DNA of 9,250 nucleotides from positions 1 through 9,250 of the forward strand of contig JAAYSW010000046.1 in the NCBI GenBank assembly GCA_012523875.1. The letters are read 5' to 3'. A program made the position numbers and the translations under genes. The stretch's first letter is position 1, and each line of letters begins with the position of its first letter. The notes under the pieces are model-generated. The model made no database searches. It worked only from the letters and a program-made list of their open reading frames with translations, and was not told the origin of the DNA. Positions 1 to 6,502 of this stretch are shown piece by piece. This stretch comes from Clostridiales bacterium. GTDB lineage: Bacteria; Bacillota; Clostridia; Oscillospirales; Ruminococcaceae.

Positions 1-222
1 CTTGAAGATGCAGTTAGCAACAAAGATAATAAGAAATATAATTTTCAAGTATCAATAACTGAAGATAAGAATACAACTATAAATATTGATGGGAATAATG
101 TAGATTCAGATCAACAATCAGTAGAGCTATATGCAACATATTTACAACATGCAGCTTTGGTTGAAAAGATTAACGCTACATTCACACAATTAAGAGTTGT
201 TTCATCTGCAAACTTTAATTAA
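1..222 (+). CDS. flgB: FlgB-like flagellar proximal rod protein, C-terminal part
   Basis: The frame is open from the left edge and stops with TAA at 220-222, giving 73 residues; the start lies outside the window. Rod protein FlgB is an exported axial subunit at the base of the rod. The visible part has a polar linker rich in Asn and Asp, then a C-terminal helix (about residues 40-70) with SVELYATYLQHAALVEKINA, followed by a TFTQLR segment. This matches the known form of FlgB, whose C-terminal helix carries a conserved E...Y..N/H...Y/V pattern and packs with the N-terminal helix. The position directly before flgC, with a 12-nt gap, supports the call because flgB-flgC is a nearly invariant pair. 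The N-terminal rod motif cannot be checked here. Identity is based on this tail plus context. Confidence 0.85.
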   Translation, partial: LEDAVSNKDNKKYNFQVSITEDKNTTINIDGNNVDSDQQSVELYATYLQHAALVEKINATFTQLRVVSSANFN

Positions 223-234
223 GGAGAAAATATT

Positions 235-657
235 ATGGCTTTCTTGAATTCTTTGAATATTATAGGTTCTGCCTTAACAGCAGAACGTTTTAGAACGGAT
301 ATAATAACACAAAACTTGGCAAATCAGAACACAACAAGAACAGAAAATGGTGGTCCATATAGAAGAAAACAGGTTATATTTCAGGAGAGGGAAATGAATT
401 TTAAAGATAGGCTAGAAAAGGCTACAGGTGGGGGAGTTCGTGTAGTTGAAGTAGTTGAGAATCAAGAAGATTTTATTCCTGTTTATGACCCTGAGCATCC
501 TGATGCCGATGAGGATGGATATGTGTTATATCCTAATGTTAACAATTCTGAGGAACAGATTGACTTAATGGCAGCATCAAGGGTCTATGAATCACAGATT
601 GCAGCATTGTCTGTGGTCAAGGCAATGGCATCAAAAGCATTAGATATAGGTAAATAG
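235..657 (+). CDS. flgC: Flagellar basal-body rod protein FlgC
   Basis: A 140-residue protein, the usual FlgC length. FlgC is a proximal rod subunit exported through the flagellar type III system and assembled in the cell envelope. The N-terminal helix carries the rod-family motif SALTAERFRTDIITQNLAN (residues 12-30) followed by N-T-T-R-T. The middle holds PYRRKQVIFQ (41-50) and the FlgC hallmark DPEHPDADEDGYVLYPNVN (85-103). The C-terminal helix (about 105-138) has the E-x-x-D-L-x-x-A-S-R-x-Y-E pattern and ends KALDIG. The ATG is preceded by AAGGAG at 221-226, which overlaps the flgB stop codon; spacing to the start is 8 nt. The gene is intact and lies 12 nt after flgB, so the two are surely co-transcribed. 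A 121-nt gap separates it from fliE. Confidence 0.97.
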   Translation: MAFLNSLNIIGSALTAERFRTDIITQNLANQNTTRTENGGPYRRKQVIFQEREMNFKDRLEKATGGGVRVVEVVENQEDFIPVYDPEHPDADEDGYVLYPNVNNSEEQIDLMAASRVYESQIAALSVVKAMASKALDIGK

Positions 658-763
658 TCGCTCTATACCGTAGTTAATAGAATGTTATTAAAATATTAAT
701 AGAAAACATTAAGTTTAAACATGGTATATAAAAGAAATAGTGATATTATTAAATAAGAAATGG

Positions 764-769
764 AAAGGA
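764..769 (+). promoter_or_regulatory. Ribosome binding site that sets the fliE start
   Basis: AAAGGA lies 9 nt before the ATG at 779. The same frame has a GTG at 740 and an ATG at 770. The 770 ATG directly abuts this site and so has no spacer, and the 740 GTG has no good site upstream. This favours the ATG at 779. Confidence 0.7.
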
Positions 770-778
770 ATGATTAAA

Positions 779-1102
779 ATGTTTATAGTGCCACTTACTG
801 AAATGCAATCAATTAACTCACTAGATGGTGTATCAAAAATAAAACCTAGTTTAATTAACACTGATAATAATACGGATAAAGAGGAATCCTTTGCAGATAC
901 ATTGAAAAGTGCAATTAATGGGGTTAAGGAACTAGAAATGAAATCTCAACAAGATTCATACGATTTAGCGATGGGGAAAACAGACGATATTGAAGGGATT
1001 ATGATTCAATCTGCAAAGGCTACTACTGCAATAGAAATAACTACCCAAATTGTTACTCGTGCAGTTAATACATATAAAGAAATTATACAAATGCAGATTT
1101 AA
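779..1102 (+). CDS. fliE: Flagellar hook-basal body protein FliE
   Basis: The protein has 107 residues from the ATG at 779, close to the usual 100-110 for FliE. FliE sits between the FliF MS ring and the proximal rod and is exported early. The N-terminal third is polar and variable. The conserved part is residues 37-107: SFADTLKSAINGVKELE, then a short break with YDLAMGKTDDIEGIMIQ, and the terminal helix ending TYKEIIQMQI. The final A-x-x-x-Y-x-E-I-x-x-M-Q pattern is the clearest FliE signature. The position between flgC and fliF is standard. Longer starts at 740 (GTG) and 770 (ATG) are in frame but fit the ribosome binding site worse. The gene is intact with no oddities, and a 61-nt gap follows. 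Confidence 0.93.
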   Translation: MFIVPLTEMQSINSLDGVSKIKPSLINTDNNTDKEESFADTLKSAINGVKELEMKSQQDSYDLAMGKTDDIEGIMIQSAKATTAIEITTQIVTRAVNTYKEIIQMQI

Positions 1103-1163
1103 ATAATTAAAGAAATTCGAAGAAAATTAGAGGTTTTGGTATAAATTAATACAAAGAGTGGAT

Positions 1164-2771
1164 ATGCAAATGAAAGAAAAGCTTAAAGCATTTTGGGAAA
1201 AATTTAAAAAGAAATGGTCATCGATTTCTAAGAAATTGAGAATTATAATTGTAACCTCATTGGCATTAGTGATTACAATTGCAATAATTATGACTATTGT
1301 TTTAAACGGTTCTAATGGATATATTGTTTTATTTCCAAATATGGACTCAAGTGAATCTGCTGAGGTATATAATATATTGAAGGCGGAGGGTGTTGAAGCG
1401 AAAATTAATAAAGACGGAGAGATTGAGGTACCAGAAGAACAGTGGGATAGGTTGGTTTATGAACTGGCTGAAAAAGGGTATCCACAATCAACACCATCAT
1501 ACGGAACCTTCTTTGATAATCTTGGGATGACAATGACAGATTTTGAAAAGAGGCAAACGCTAAGATTTGAGTTACAGGATAGGTTACAAACAACGTTAAA
1601 AAGATTAAATGGAGTTAAAGGTGTAGTTGTTACCATTAGTATGCCTGAGGGGAGCAATTATGTTTGGAAGGAAGACAAAGAAAAAGCTACAGCAAGTGTA
1701 GCACTGACTCTTGATAAATCAGTTAAATTTAAAGAGGAAAATGTATCAGCAATAAAAAATCTTGTAGCGTATAGCACACAAAAAATGGAACCAGCTGATG
1801 TAAAAGTTATTGATGCGAATACAGGTCTTGAGTTATTTGGTATAGATGAGGTTAATCCTAAAGGTACAAGCACTGTAGACGAGGAGCAAAGGCTATACTA
1901 TCAGAATATAGCACAAACACAGATTGAGCATAACGCAAGGAAGATTTTAACTCCGATTTATGGTGAAACTGGAGTTACGGCTGTTGCATCAGTTACACTT
2001 GATTATGATAAGATAACACAGGAGATTAAGGAATTAGTAACTAATGAAGATGGCTTAGGTGTGAAGCAGAATGAAGATGTTGAATACGATGTGCATGGAC
2101 ATATTGTAAATGACCAAGGTGTTGTGGGGGAGGAAAACAATACAGATATCCCCTCATATGTAAACAATAATGAAGCAGATTTGACGAATCAGGATGCAAC
2201 GCACTATGCAAGGAGTACAGAGTGGGCAATTGGTTATATATTGACCCAGAAAGAAAAAGCACAGGGGATAATTACAGATGCAACAGTTGCAGTTGTAGTT
2301 GATAATACAAGTGTTGTATTAACTGATACAGAGAGGGATGCTTTAGTTCAACTTGTAAAAAATGCAACAAATATTGATGCTAATAAAATCTCTGTTTATA
2401 GCAAATATGTTGAAGATGAACTACCAACAATTGGACCAGAAGCACCAGGAAACACCTTAAAAGAGTTTATTATAAAAATTTTACCATTAGCAATTGGTTT
2501 AGTATTGCTCATTATTATACTTATTATTGTTATTGCAATAATAATAAGTAGAAGAATGAAGAAAAAGCTTAAAAAAGCAGAATTAGAAAAAGATGCTGCA
2601 GTTAAATCGCTCCAAGATGAACTTAACGAACAGAAGCGTTCACTTGTGGAGGAGGCTAAGAAACATAATAGCCAAAAGGAAACAACAACTAATGAAGTAA
2701 GAGATTTCGTAAATGAAAATCCTGAAATCAGTGCAGCTTTGATTCGTTCCATGATAAAGGAGGAAAACTAA
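1164..2771 (+). CDS. fliF: Flagellar MS-ring protein FliF
   Basis: About 535 residues, normal for FliF. It builds the membrane-embedded MS ring, the platform for the rotor and export gate. Order: a basic cytoplasmic N-terminus (KEKLKAFWEKFKKKW), first membrane segment at about 27-48, and a YscJ/FliF-type domain at about 50-230 containing GYIVLFPNM and the conserved TDFEKRQTLRFELQDRL region. The FliF C-terminal periplasmic domain spans about 245-415, with a low-complexity acidic insert near 300-345 (NNTDIPSYVNNNEAD). The second membrane segment is at about 438-462. The cytoplasmic tail ends NENPEISAALIRSMIKEEN, the FliG-binding element. The start is uncertain: GTG 1158, ATG 1164 and ATG 1170 are all in frame, and only a weak AAAGAG/GTGGA ribosome site is present. 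The stop overlaps the fliG start in TAATG. The last element lacks the Trp often seen there. Confidence 0.96.
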   Translation: MQMKEKLKAFWEKFKKKWSSISKKLRIIIVTSLALVITIAIIMTIVLNGSNGYIVLFPNMDSSESAEVYNILKAEGVEAKINKDGEIEVPEEQWDRLVYELAEKGYPQSTPSYGTFFDNLGMTMTDFEKRQTLRFELQDRLQTTLKRLNGVKGVVVTISMPEGSNYVWKEDKEKATASVALTLDKSVKFKEENVSAIKNLVAYSTQKMEPADVKVIDANTGLELFGIDEVNPKGTSTVDEEQRLYYQNIAQTQIEHNARKILTPIYGETGVTAVASVTLDYDKITQEIKELVTNEDGLGVKQNEDVEYDVHGHIVNDQGVVGEENNTDIPSYVNNNEADLTNQDATHYARSTEWAIGYILTQKEKAQGIITDATVAVVVDNTSVVLTDTERDALVQLVKNATNIDANKISVYSKYVEDELPTIGPEAPGNTLKEFIIKILPLAIGLVLLIIILIIVIAIIISRRMKKKLKKAELEKDAAVKSLQDELNEQKRSLVEEAKKHNSQKETTTNEVRDFVNENPEISAALIRSMIKEEN

Positions 2772-3784
2772 TGGCAGCAATTAAACAAAAAATGACACAA
2801 TCAATGAAAGCTGCTGCTGTTTTAATTGCCTTAGGTTCTGAAAGTGCTTCTGAAATTTATAAATATCTACATGATGAAGAGGTTGAGGAATTATCCTTTT
2901 ATATTTCAAAAATAGATAATCTCTCATCAGAAGAGTTACAGGAAATAATGAATGAATTTTATGAATTATGTGTAACTCAAAAAGTAGTAACAGAAGGTGG
3001 AGAGAATTACGCAAAGGCAGTTTTAGAAAAGGCATTTGGACCACAAAAGGCTTCCGCGTTAATGGAAAAGGTCATAAAATCTAGCAGAACAAGGGCTTTT
3101 GAGTTTTTAAGAAAAGTTGATTACAAAAATCTATTGATGCTTATACAAAATGAACATCCACAGACGATTGCATTAATACTTTCGTATACATCAGCAGAAA
3201 TGGCATCACAAATCATTACTGAGCTGCCAAAGGAAACACAGATTGAAGTGTTCCAAAGGGTGTCTAATCTTGATAGGGCATCTCCGGAAGTAATAAATAT
3301 TGTTGAGAATATATTATCAAGGAAATTAGAATCAATGACTGCAGTTGATTTGAAGGAATCTGGTGGAGTAAGTTACTTAGCAGATATTATGAATCATGTT
3401 GATAGAAGAACTGAAAAATATATCTTTGATGAACTTAACGAAACAAATCCTGAATTGGCTGATGAAATTAAAAATCTTATGTTTGTATTTGAAGACATCG
3501 TATACCTTGATAATATGGAAATTCAAAGCTTTATTCGTGAGTGTGATACTAAAGACCTTACAGTTGCTCTTAAGGCTGCGAGTGAGGAAATTGCAAATGC
3601 AATCTTTAGTAATATGTCCCAACGTCAACAGGAAACAATTAGGACTGATATGCAATATCTACATAATGTTCGTATGCGTGATGTTGAAGAAGCACAGCAG
3701 AGGATAGTTTCAGTTATAAGAAAACTTGAAGAATCAGGAGATATTGTTATTTCTAAGGGGGGAAAGGATGAGATAATTGTTTAA
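2771..3784 (+). CDS. fliG: Flagellar motor switch protein FliG
   Basis: A 337-residue protein, normal length. FliG is the rotor protein on the cytoplasmic face of the MS ring. It binds FliF through its N domain and FliM through its middle and C domains, and its C-terminal charged helix meets the stator. The N domain covers about 1-105 (KAAAVLIALGSE near the start). The middle domain has the EHPQ motif at 128-131 (NEHPQTIALIL) and GGV at 198-200. The C domain has MFVFEDI (237-243) and the torque helix near 266-295, with Lys268, Arg285, Asp293 and Arg301 aligning by eye with known torque residues. The start is an ATG overlapping the fliF stop by 1 nt, with a strong AAAGGAGG site at 2756-2763. 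The 3' end overlaps fliH by 8 nt. Small departures from the usual sequence in the C domain are listed under findings. Confidence 0.97.
   Translation: MAAIKQKMTQSMKAAAVLIALGSESASEIYKYLHDEEVEELSFYISKIDNLSSEELQEIMNEFYELCVTQKVVTEGGENYAKAVLEKAFGPQKASALMEKVIKSSRTRAFEFLRKVDYKNLLMLIQNEHPQTIALILSYTSAEMASQIITELPKETQIEVFQRVSNLDRASPEVINIVENILSRKLESMTAVDLKESGGVSYLADIMNHVDRRTEKYIFDELNETNPELADEIKNLMFVFEDIVYLDNMEIQSFIRECDTKDLTVALKAASEEIANAIFSNMSQRQQETIRTDMQYLHNVRMRDVEEAQQRIVSVIRKLEESGDIVISKGGKDEIIV
3763..3768 (+). promoter_or_regulatory. Ribosome binding site for a TTG start of fliH
   Basis: AAAGGA, following a run of six G (3757-3762), lies 8 nt before TTG at 3777, inside the end of fliG. No in-frame ATG exists near the beginning of the conserved fliH frame. 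The nearest ATG at 3768 is in another frame and meets a stop after two codons. The site therefore supports TTG initiation. Confidence 0.65.
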
Positions 3785-4613
3785 GATTATTAAACCTGAA
3801 AAAGTGAATAAGCTTAACGAAGTAGTTATTATTCCTGATTTACCCTTATTTGAAGATACCTACGAAATAGACGAAGGGGATATAGATAGTGAAACTGGTA
3901 ATACAGTAAAAAGTCTTTCCCGTGAATTATATAATATGCTATTTGATAAGGCAAAGGCTGATGCAGATACTGTTCGTGAAAAGATTTTGAGAATGACTAA
4001 TGATGAAAGGCAATCAATATTAAATGAGGCACAATCGGAAGTTATCCATATTCAGAATAATGCCCAAAAGGCAGCAGAGGATATTATTAATCAGGCTAAA
4101 GAAGAATATGACAAGATTTTAGAAGAGGCAAGGCAGGAGGGGCTTAAAAAAGGTATTGAAGAAAAATCAAGGGCAGTTGAGGATTTGTTTAAAAGCATAG
4201 AAAAAACACTTGATGAAATGAAGGAATCGCAAATTTTATATATGCAAGATTATGCAAAAGAAATTAAAGGTTTATCATTACAAATTGCTGAAAAAATAAT
4301 CGGGCATAAGATAGAAGAAAATGATTTGTTTTTAATGGATACAATTAAATCAGTATTAAGAACTGTTCGTGATGCGAAATGGATAACGGTTGAGATTTCA
4401 GATAAGCTACCAAAGCTTGTGGAAATGGTTATTGAAGAAATGTCAACGAGTGGTAACAATCCAAAAATAGAAGTACAAACTATTAAAGATGCAGACAAGG
4501 GAACTTGCGTTATACAGCTTTCAGACAGGGTTATTGATGCCTCAATAGCTACACAATTAAAAAATATTGAGGAATATTTCAAGGAAGATGATGAGGCAGT
4601 GTATGCAGAATAG
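3777..4613 (+). CDS. fliH: Flagellar assembly protein FliH (ATPase regulator)
   Basis: A 278-residue protein read from a TTG start. FliH is the cytoplasmic stalk of the export ATPase; two copies bind one FliI and tether it to the C ring. The N-terminal 50 residues begin FKIIKPEKV and are acidic around 25-40. Residues about 50-160 are a long charged coiled coil rich in Ala, Glu and Lys (for example AQKAAEDIINQAKEEYDKIL), with a single GLKKG at 122-126 instead of the longer GxxxG series of some FliH proteins. The C-terminal domain (about 160-270) is FliH/YscL-like, with IAEKIIGHKIE and the closing DKGTCVIQLSDRVIDAS followed by a TQL motif. It overlaps fliG by 8 nt and fliI by 11 nt, so coupled translation is likely. 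The protein family evolves fast; the call rests on domain form and fixed position before fliI. Confidence 0.92.
   Translation: MFKIIKPEKVNKLNEVVIIPDLPLFEDTYEIDEGDIDSETGNTVKSLSRELYNMLFDKAKADADTVREKILRMTNDERQSILNEAQSEVIHIQNNAQKAAEDIINQAKEEYDKILEEARQEGLKKGIEEKSRAVEDLFKSIEKTLDEMKESQILYMQDYAKEIKGLSLQIAEKIIGHKIEENDLFLMDTIKSVLRTVRDAKWITVEISDKLPKLVEMVIEEMSTSGNNPKIEVQTIKDADKGTCVIQLSDRVIDASIATQLKNIEEYFKEDDEAVYAE
4594..4596 (+). promoter_or_regulatory. Ribosome binding site core favouring the fliI start at 4603
   Basis: GAGG at 4593-4596 (core AGG) lies 6 nt before ATG 4603. Rival in-frame starts are ATG 4588, ATG 4591 (AAGGA at 4581-4585, 5-nt spacer) and TTG 4567. The choice is not certain, but 4603 gives the usual FliI length. 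Confidence 0.45.
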
Positions 4614-5928
4614 AGTTAATTTAAATCATTCACATTTATATTCTGAAATAAGGCTTAATGATTTCTATACATGTTTAGGTAAGATTGACCAGATTGTTGG
4701 TATGACGGTTGAAGCGACTGGGATAACATGTAATATAGGTGATGTTTGTACTATTACAATGAATTCCAGTGATAAAACAGTAATATCAGAAGTGGTTGGA
4801 TTTAAAGAGGGAAAAGTTTTGCTAATGCCTTATGAAGATGTAGATGGAATTGGATATGGAAGCATTGTACGAAATACAGGCGAAAAGCTTATGATAAAAA
4901 TGAGTGATGAATTGATTGGCAGAACAGTAAATGCACTTGGAGAGCCGATTGATGGCAAGGGGGAAATTAACGGCTATGAATACTATTCAATAAATGGTGT
5001 TGCAAATAACCCTATGGACAGGCCTCCAATTAGTGAACCGATTGAACTTGGTGTTAAGGCGATAGACGGAATGTTGACGATTGGCAAGGGGCAGAGAATG
5101 GGTATCTTCGCAGGAAGTGGTGTAGGCAAAAGTACACTTATGGGAATGATTGCAAGAAATATTAAGGCAGATGTAAATGTTATTGCCCTTGTTGGAGAGC
5201 GTGGAAGAGAAGTTTTAGAGTTTATCAACAGGGATTTGGGCGAGGAAGGTGCTTCACGTTCAGTGGTTGTAGTTGCTACATCCGACCAGCCAGCAATGTT
5301 ACGTAACAAATGTGCATTAACAGCAACAACAATAGCAGAATATTTTCGTGATCAAGGCAAAGATGTTCTACTTATGATGGATTCACTTACACGTTATTGC
5401 ATGGCACAAAGAGAAATTGGTTTAAGTGTAGGAGAACCACCAGTTGTAAGAGGATATACACCGTCAATATATGCGACGCTACCTAAGCTTCTTGAAAGAA
5501 GTGGGAACTTTGAAAAAGGTTCAATAACAGGTATTTATACAGTTCTTGTGGAAGGAGATGATTCCAATGAGCCAATATCCGATACAGTTAGAGGAATAAT
5601 TGACGGGCATATAATGCTGTCAAGAAAAGTGGCAATGAGAAATCACTACCCAGCGATTGATGTGCTAGGAAGTATTAGCCGTCTGATGTCACAAATAATA
5701 GAACCTGAGCACAAACAAGCAGCAAATGAGATAAGAAAAATTATGTCTATTTATCAGGAAAATCAAGATCTTATATCAATAGGTGCTTATAAGGCAGGAA
5801 GTAATCCTGATTTGGACCATGCAATTAGCAAAATGAAAAAAATTAACGGTTTTTTACAACAACCAGTCGATATAGGACAAAATTTTGAAGAAACAGTGGA
5901 ACTATTAAAAGAGATAGTAAATGATTAA
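4603..5928 (+). CDS. fliI: Flagellum-specific export ATPase FliI
   Basis: A 441-residue protein, the usual FliI length. It hydrolyses ATP in the cytoplasm at the base of the export gate and helps unfold and deliver flagellar substrates. It belongs to the F1 alpha/beta-like type III secretion ATPase family. A beta-barrel N-terminal domain spans about 20-95. The nucleotide-binding core has the Walker A motif GSGVGKST (171-178), the GERGREV loop with the catalytic Glu (198-204), the Walker B strand LLMMD (256-260) followed by SLTRYCMAQREIGLSVGEPP, and the PSIYATLPKLLERSG signature region (287-301). The C-terminal helical domain (about 360-441) includes EPEHKQAANEIRKIMS. All catalytic residues are present. 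The start at ATG 4603 overlaps fliH by 11 nt; ATG 4588 or 4591 would add 4 or 5 residues. An 83-nt gap with an AT-only inverted repeat follows. Confidence 0.98.
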   Translation: MQNRVNLNHSHLYSEIRLNDFYTCLGKIDQIVGMTVEATGITCNIGDVCTITMNSSDKTVISEVVGFKEGKVLLMPYEDVDGIGYGSIVRNTGEKLMIKMSDELIGRTVNALGEPIDGKGEINGYEYYSINGVANNPMDRPPISEPIELGVKAIDGMLTIGKGQRMGIFAGSGVGKSTLMGMIARNIKADVNVIALVGERGREVLEFINRDLGEEGASRSVVVVATSDQPAMLRNKCALTATTIAEYFRDQGKDVLLMMDSLTRYCMAQREIGLSVGEPPVVRGYTPSIYATLPKLLERSGNFEKGSITGIYTVLVEGDDSNEPISDTVRGIIDGHIMLSRKVAMRNHYPAIDVLGSISRLMSQIIEPEHKQAANEIRKIMSIYQENQDLISIGAYKAGSNPDLDHAISKMKKINGFLQQPVDIGQNFEETVELLKEIVND

Positions 5929-5945
5929 ATTTTAGGAAGCTAGGT

Positions 5946-5975
5946 ATAAATTATAATTTTTTTATTATAATATAT
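5946..5975 (+). repeat. AT-only inverted repeat between fliI and fliJ
   Basis: The arms TTATAAT (5951-5957) and ATTATAA (5964-5970) are perfect reverse complements around a loop of six T. Pairing continues outward to 5946/5975 with one A-A mismatch (5949/5972), giving 11 paired bases in all. The stem has no G or C, so any RNA hairpin would be weak, and no terminator-like GC stem is present. It could be a stability or processing element, or chance in AT-rich DNA. Confidence 0.4.
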
Positions 5976-6011
5976 TTATTGATTTATTTTATTAGGAATG
6001 GAGAATTAGAC

Positions 6012-6464
6012 ATGAAGAAGTTTGAGTTTTCATTAAGTAAAATGATGGATTATAAAAAACAATTACTTGAAAGCGAAAAGAATAAAATGTTGAAGCTTCA
6101 ATCAGAAAGAAACTTTGCAGAGGAAGCAATAAAATCGCTTCAAATTGATTATGATACAATCCATACTGAGATGACTGATGAGATAACCAAAGGTGTTACG
6201 ATAATGGAAGTGAAGGTGTTCCAGTTCCGTAAGGATACTGTAAAGCTTGAACAACAGCAACTGCAAACACAAATATATATTCTTGATGGTGCAATTGAAC
6301 GCCAAAGAAGAGTTGTAGTTGGGCTATCTCAAGAGGTATCAGGGCTTGAAAAGCTTGAAGAAAAGCAACGTGCAGAGCATGATAGGCTCTTAGCAAAGGA
6401 AAATGAACTAATAATCTCAGAATTTATTGCATCAAAATTCATAAGAGAAAAAGTTGCAATATAG
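6012..6464 (+). CDS. fliJ: Flagellar export protein FliJ
   Basis: A 150-residue protein from the ATG at 6012, the normal FliJ length. FliJ is the central coiled-coil stalk that links the FliI ring to the export gate protein FlhA, and it also escorts chaperones. The sequence starts KKFEFSLSKMMDYKKQLLE, the family's typical opening, and is almost wholly charged, predicted helical coiled coil (Glu, Gln, Lys, Arg rich) through about residue 140. A second conserved stretch near 80-110 holds LDGAIERQRR. It ends with a hydrophobic-charged tail, SEFIASKFIREKVAI. GGAG at 6000-6003 lies 8 nt before the ATG. An upstream in-frame TTG at 5979 has no good ribosome site and would add a non-family extension within AT-rich spacer. 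Position after fliI is standard. Sequence identity across the family is low, so context carries weight. Confidence 0.93.
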   Translation: MKKFEFSLSKMMDYKKQLLESEKNKMLKLQSERNFAEEAIKSLQIDYDTIHTEMTDEITKGVTIMEVKVFQFRKDTVKLEQQQLQTQIYILDGAIERQRRVVVGLSQEVSGLEKLEEKQRAEHDRLLAKENELIISEFIASKFIREKVAI

Positions 6465-6502
6465 TAATATAAGAAAAATAATAAAGGGTTTTGGGGGGAA
6501 GA

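Noticed and set aside
658..778. 121-nt gap between flgC and fliE, examined for a promoter, small gene or RNA
   Set aside because: It holds TGGTATATA at 722-730, a possible extended -10, but no -35 partner. There is a weak AT-only TATTAA/TTAATA symmetry and no small open frame with a ribosome site, so nothing is supportable beyond spacer.
2396..2752. Minus-strand open frame with a hydrophobic stretch opposite the fliF 3' end
   Set aside because: The hydrophobic run is the complement of the second FliF membrane segment; AT-rich Ile/Val codons read as hydrophobic on both strands.
3396..3707. Second + frame of 103 codons inside fliG
   Set aside because: It is out of frame with the well-conserved FliG middle and C domains and shows no family features of its own.
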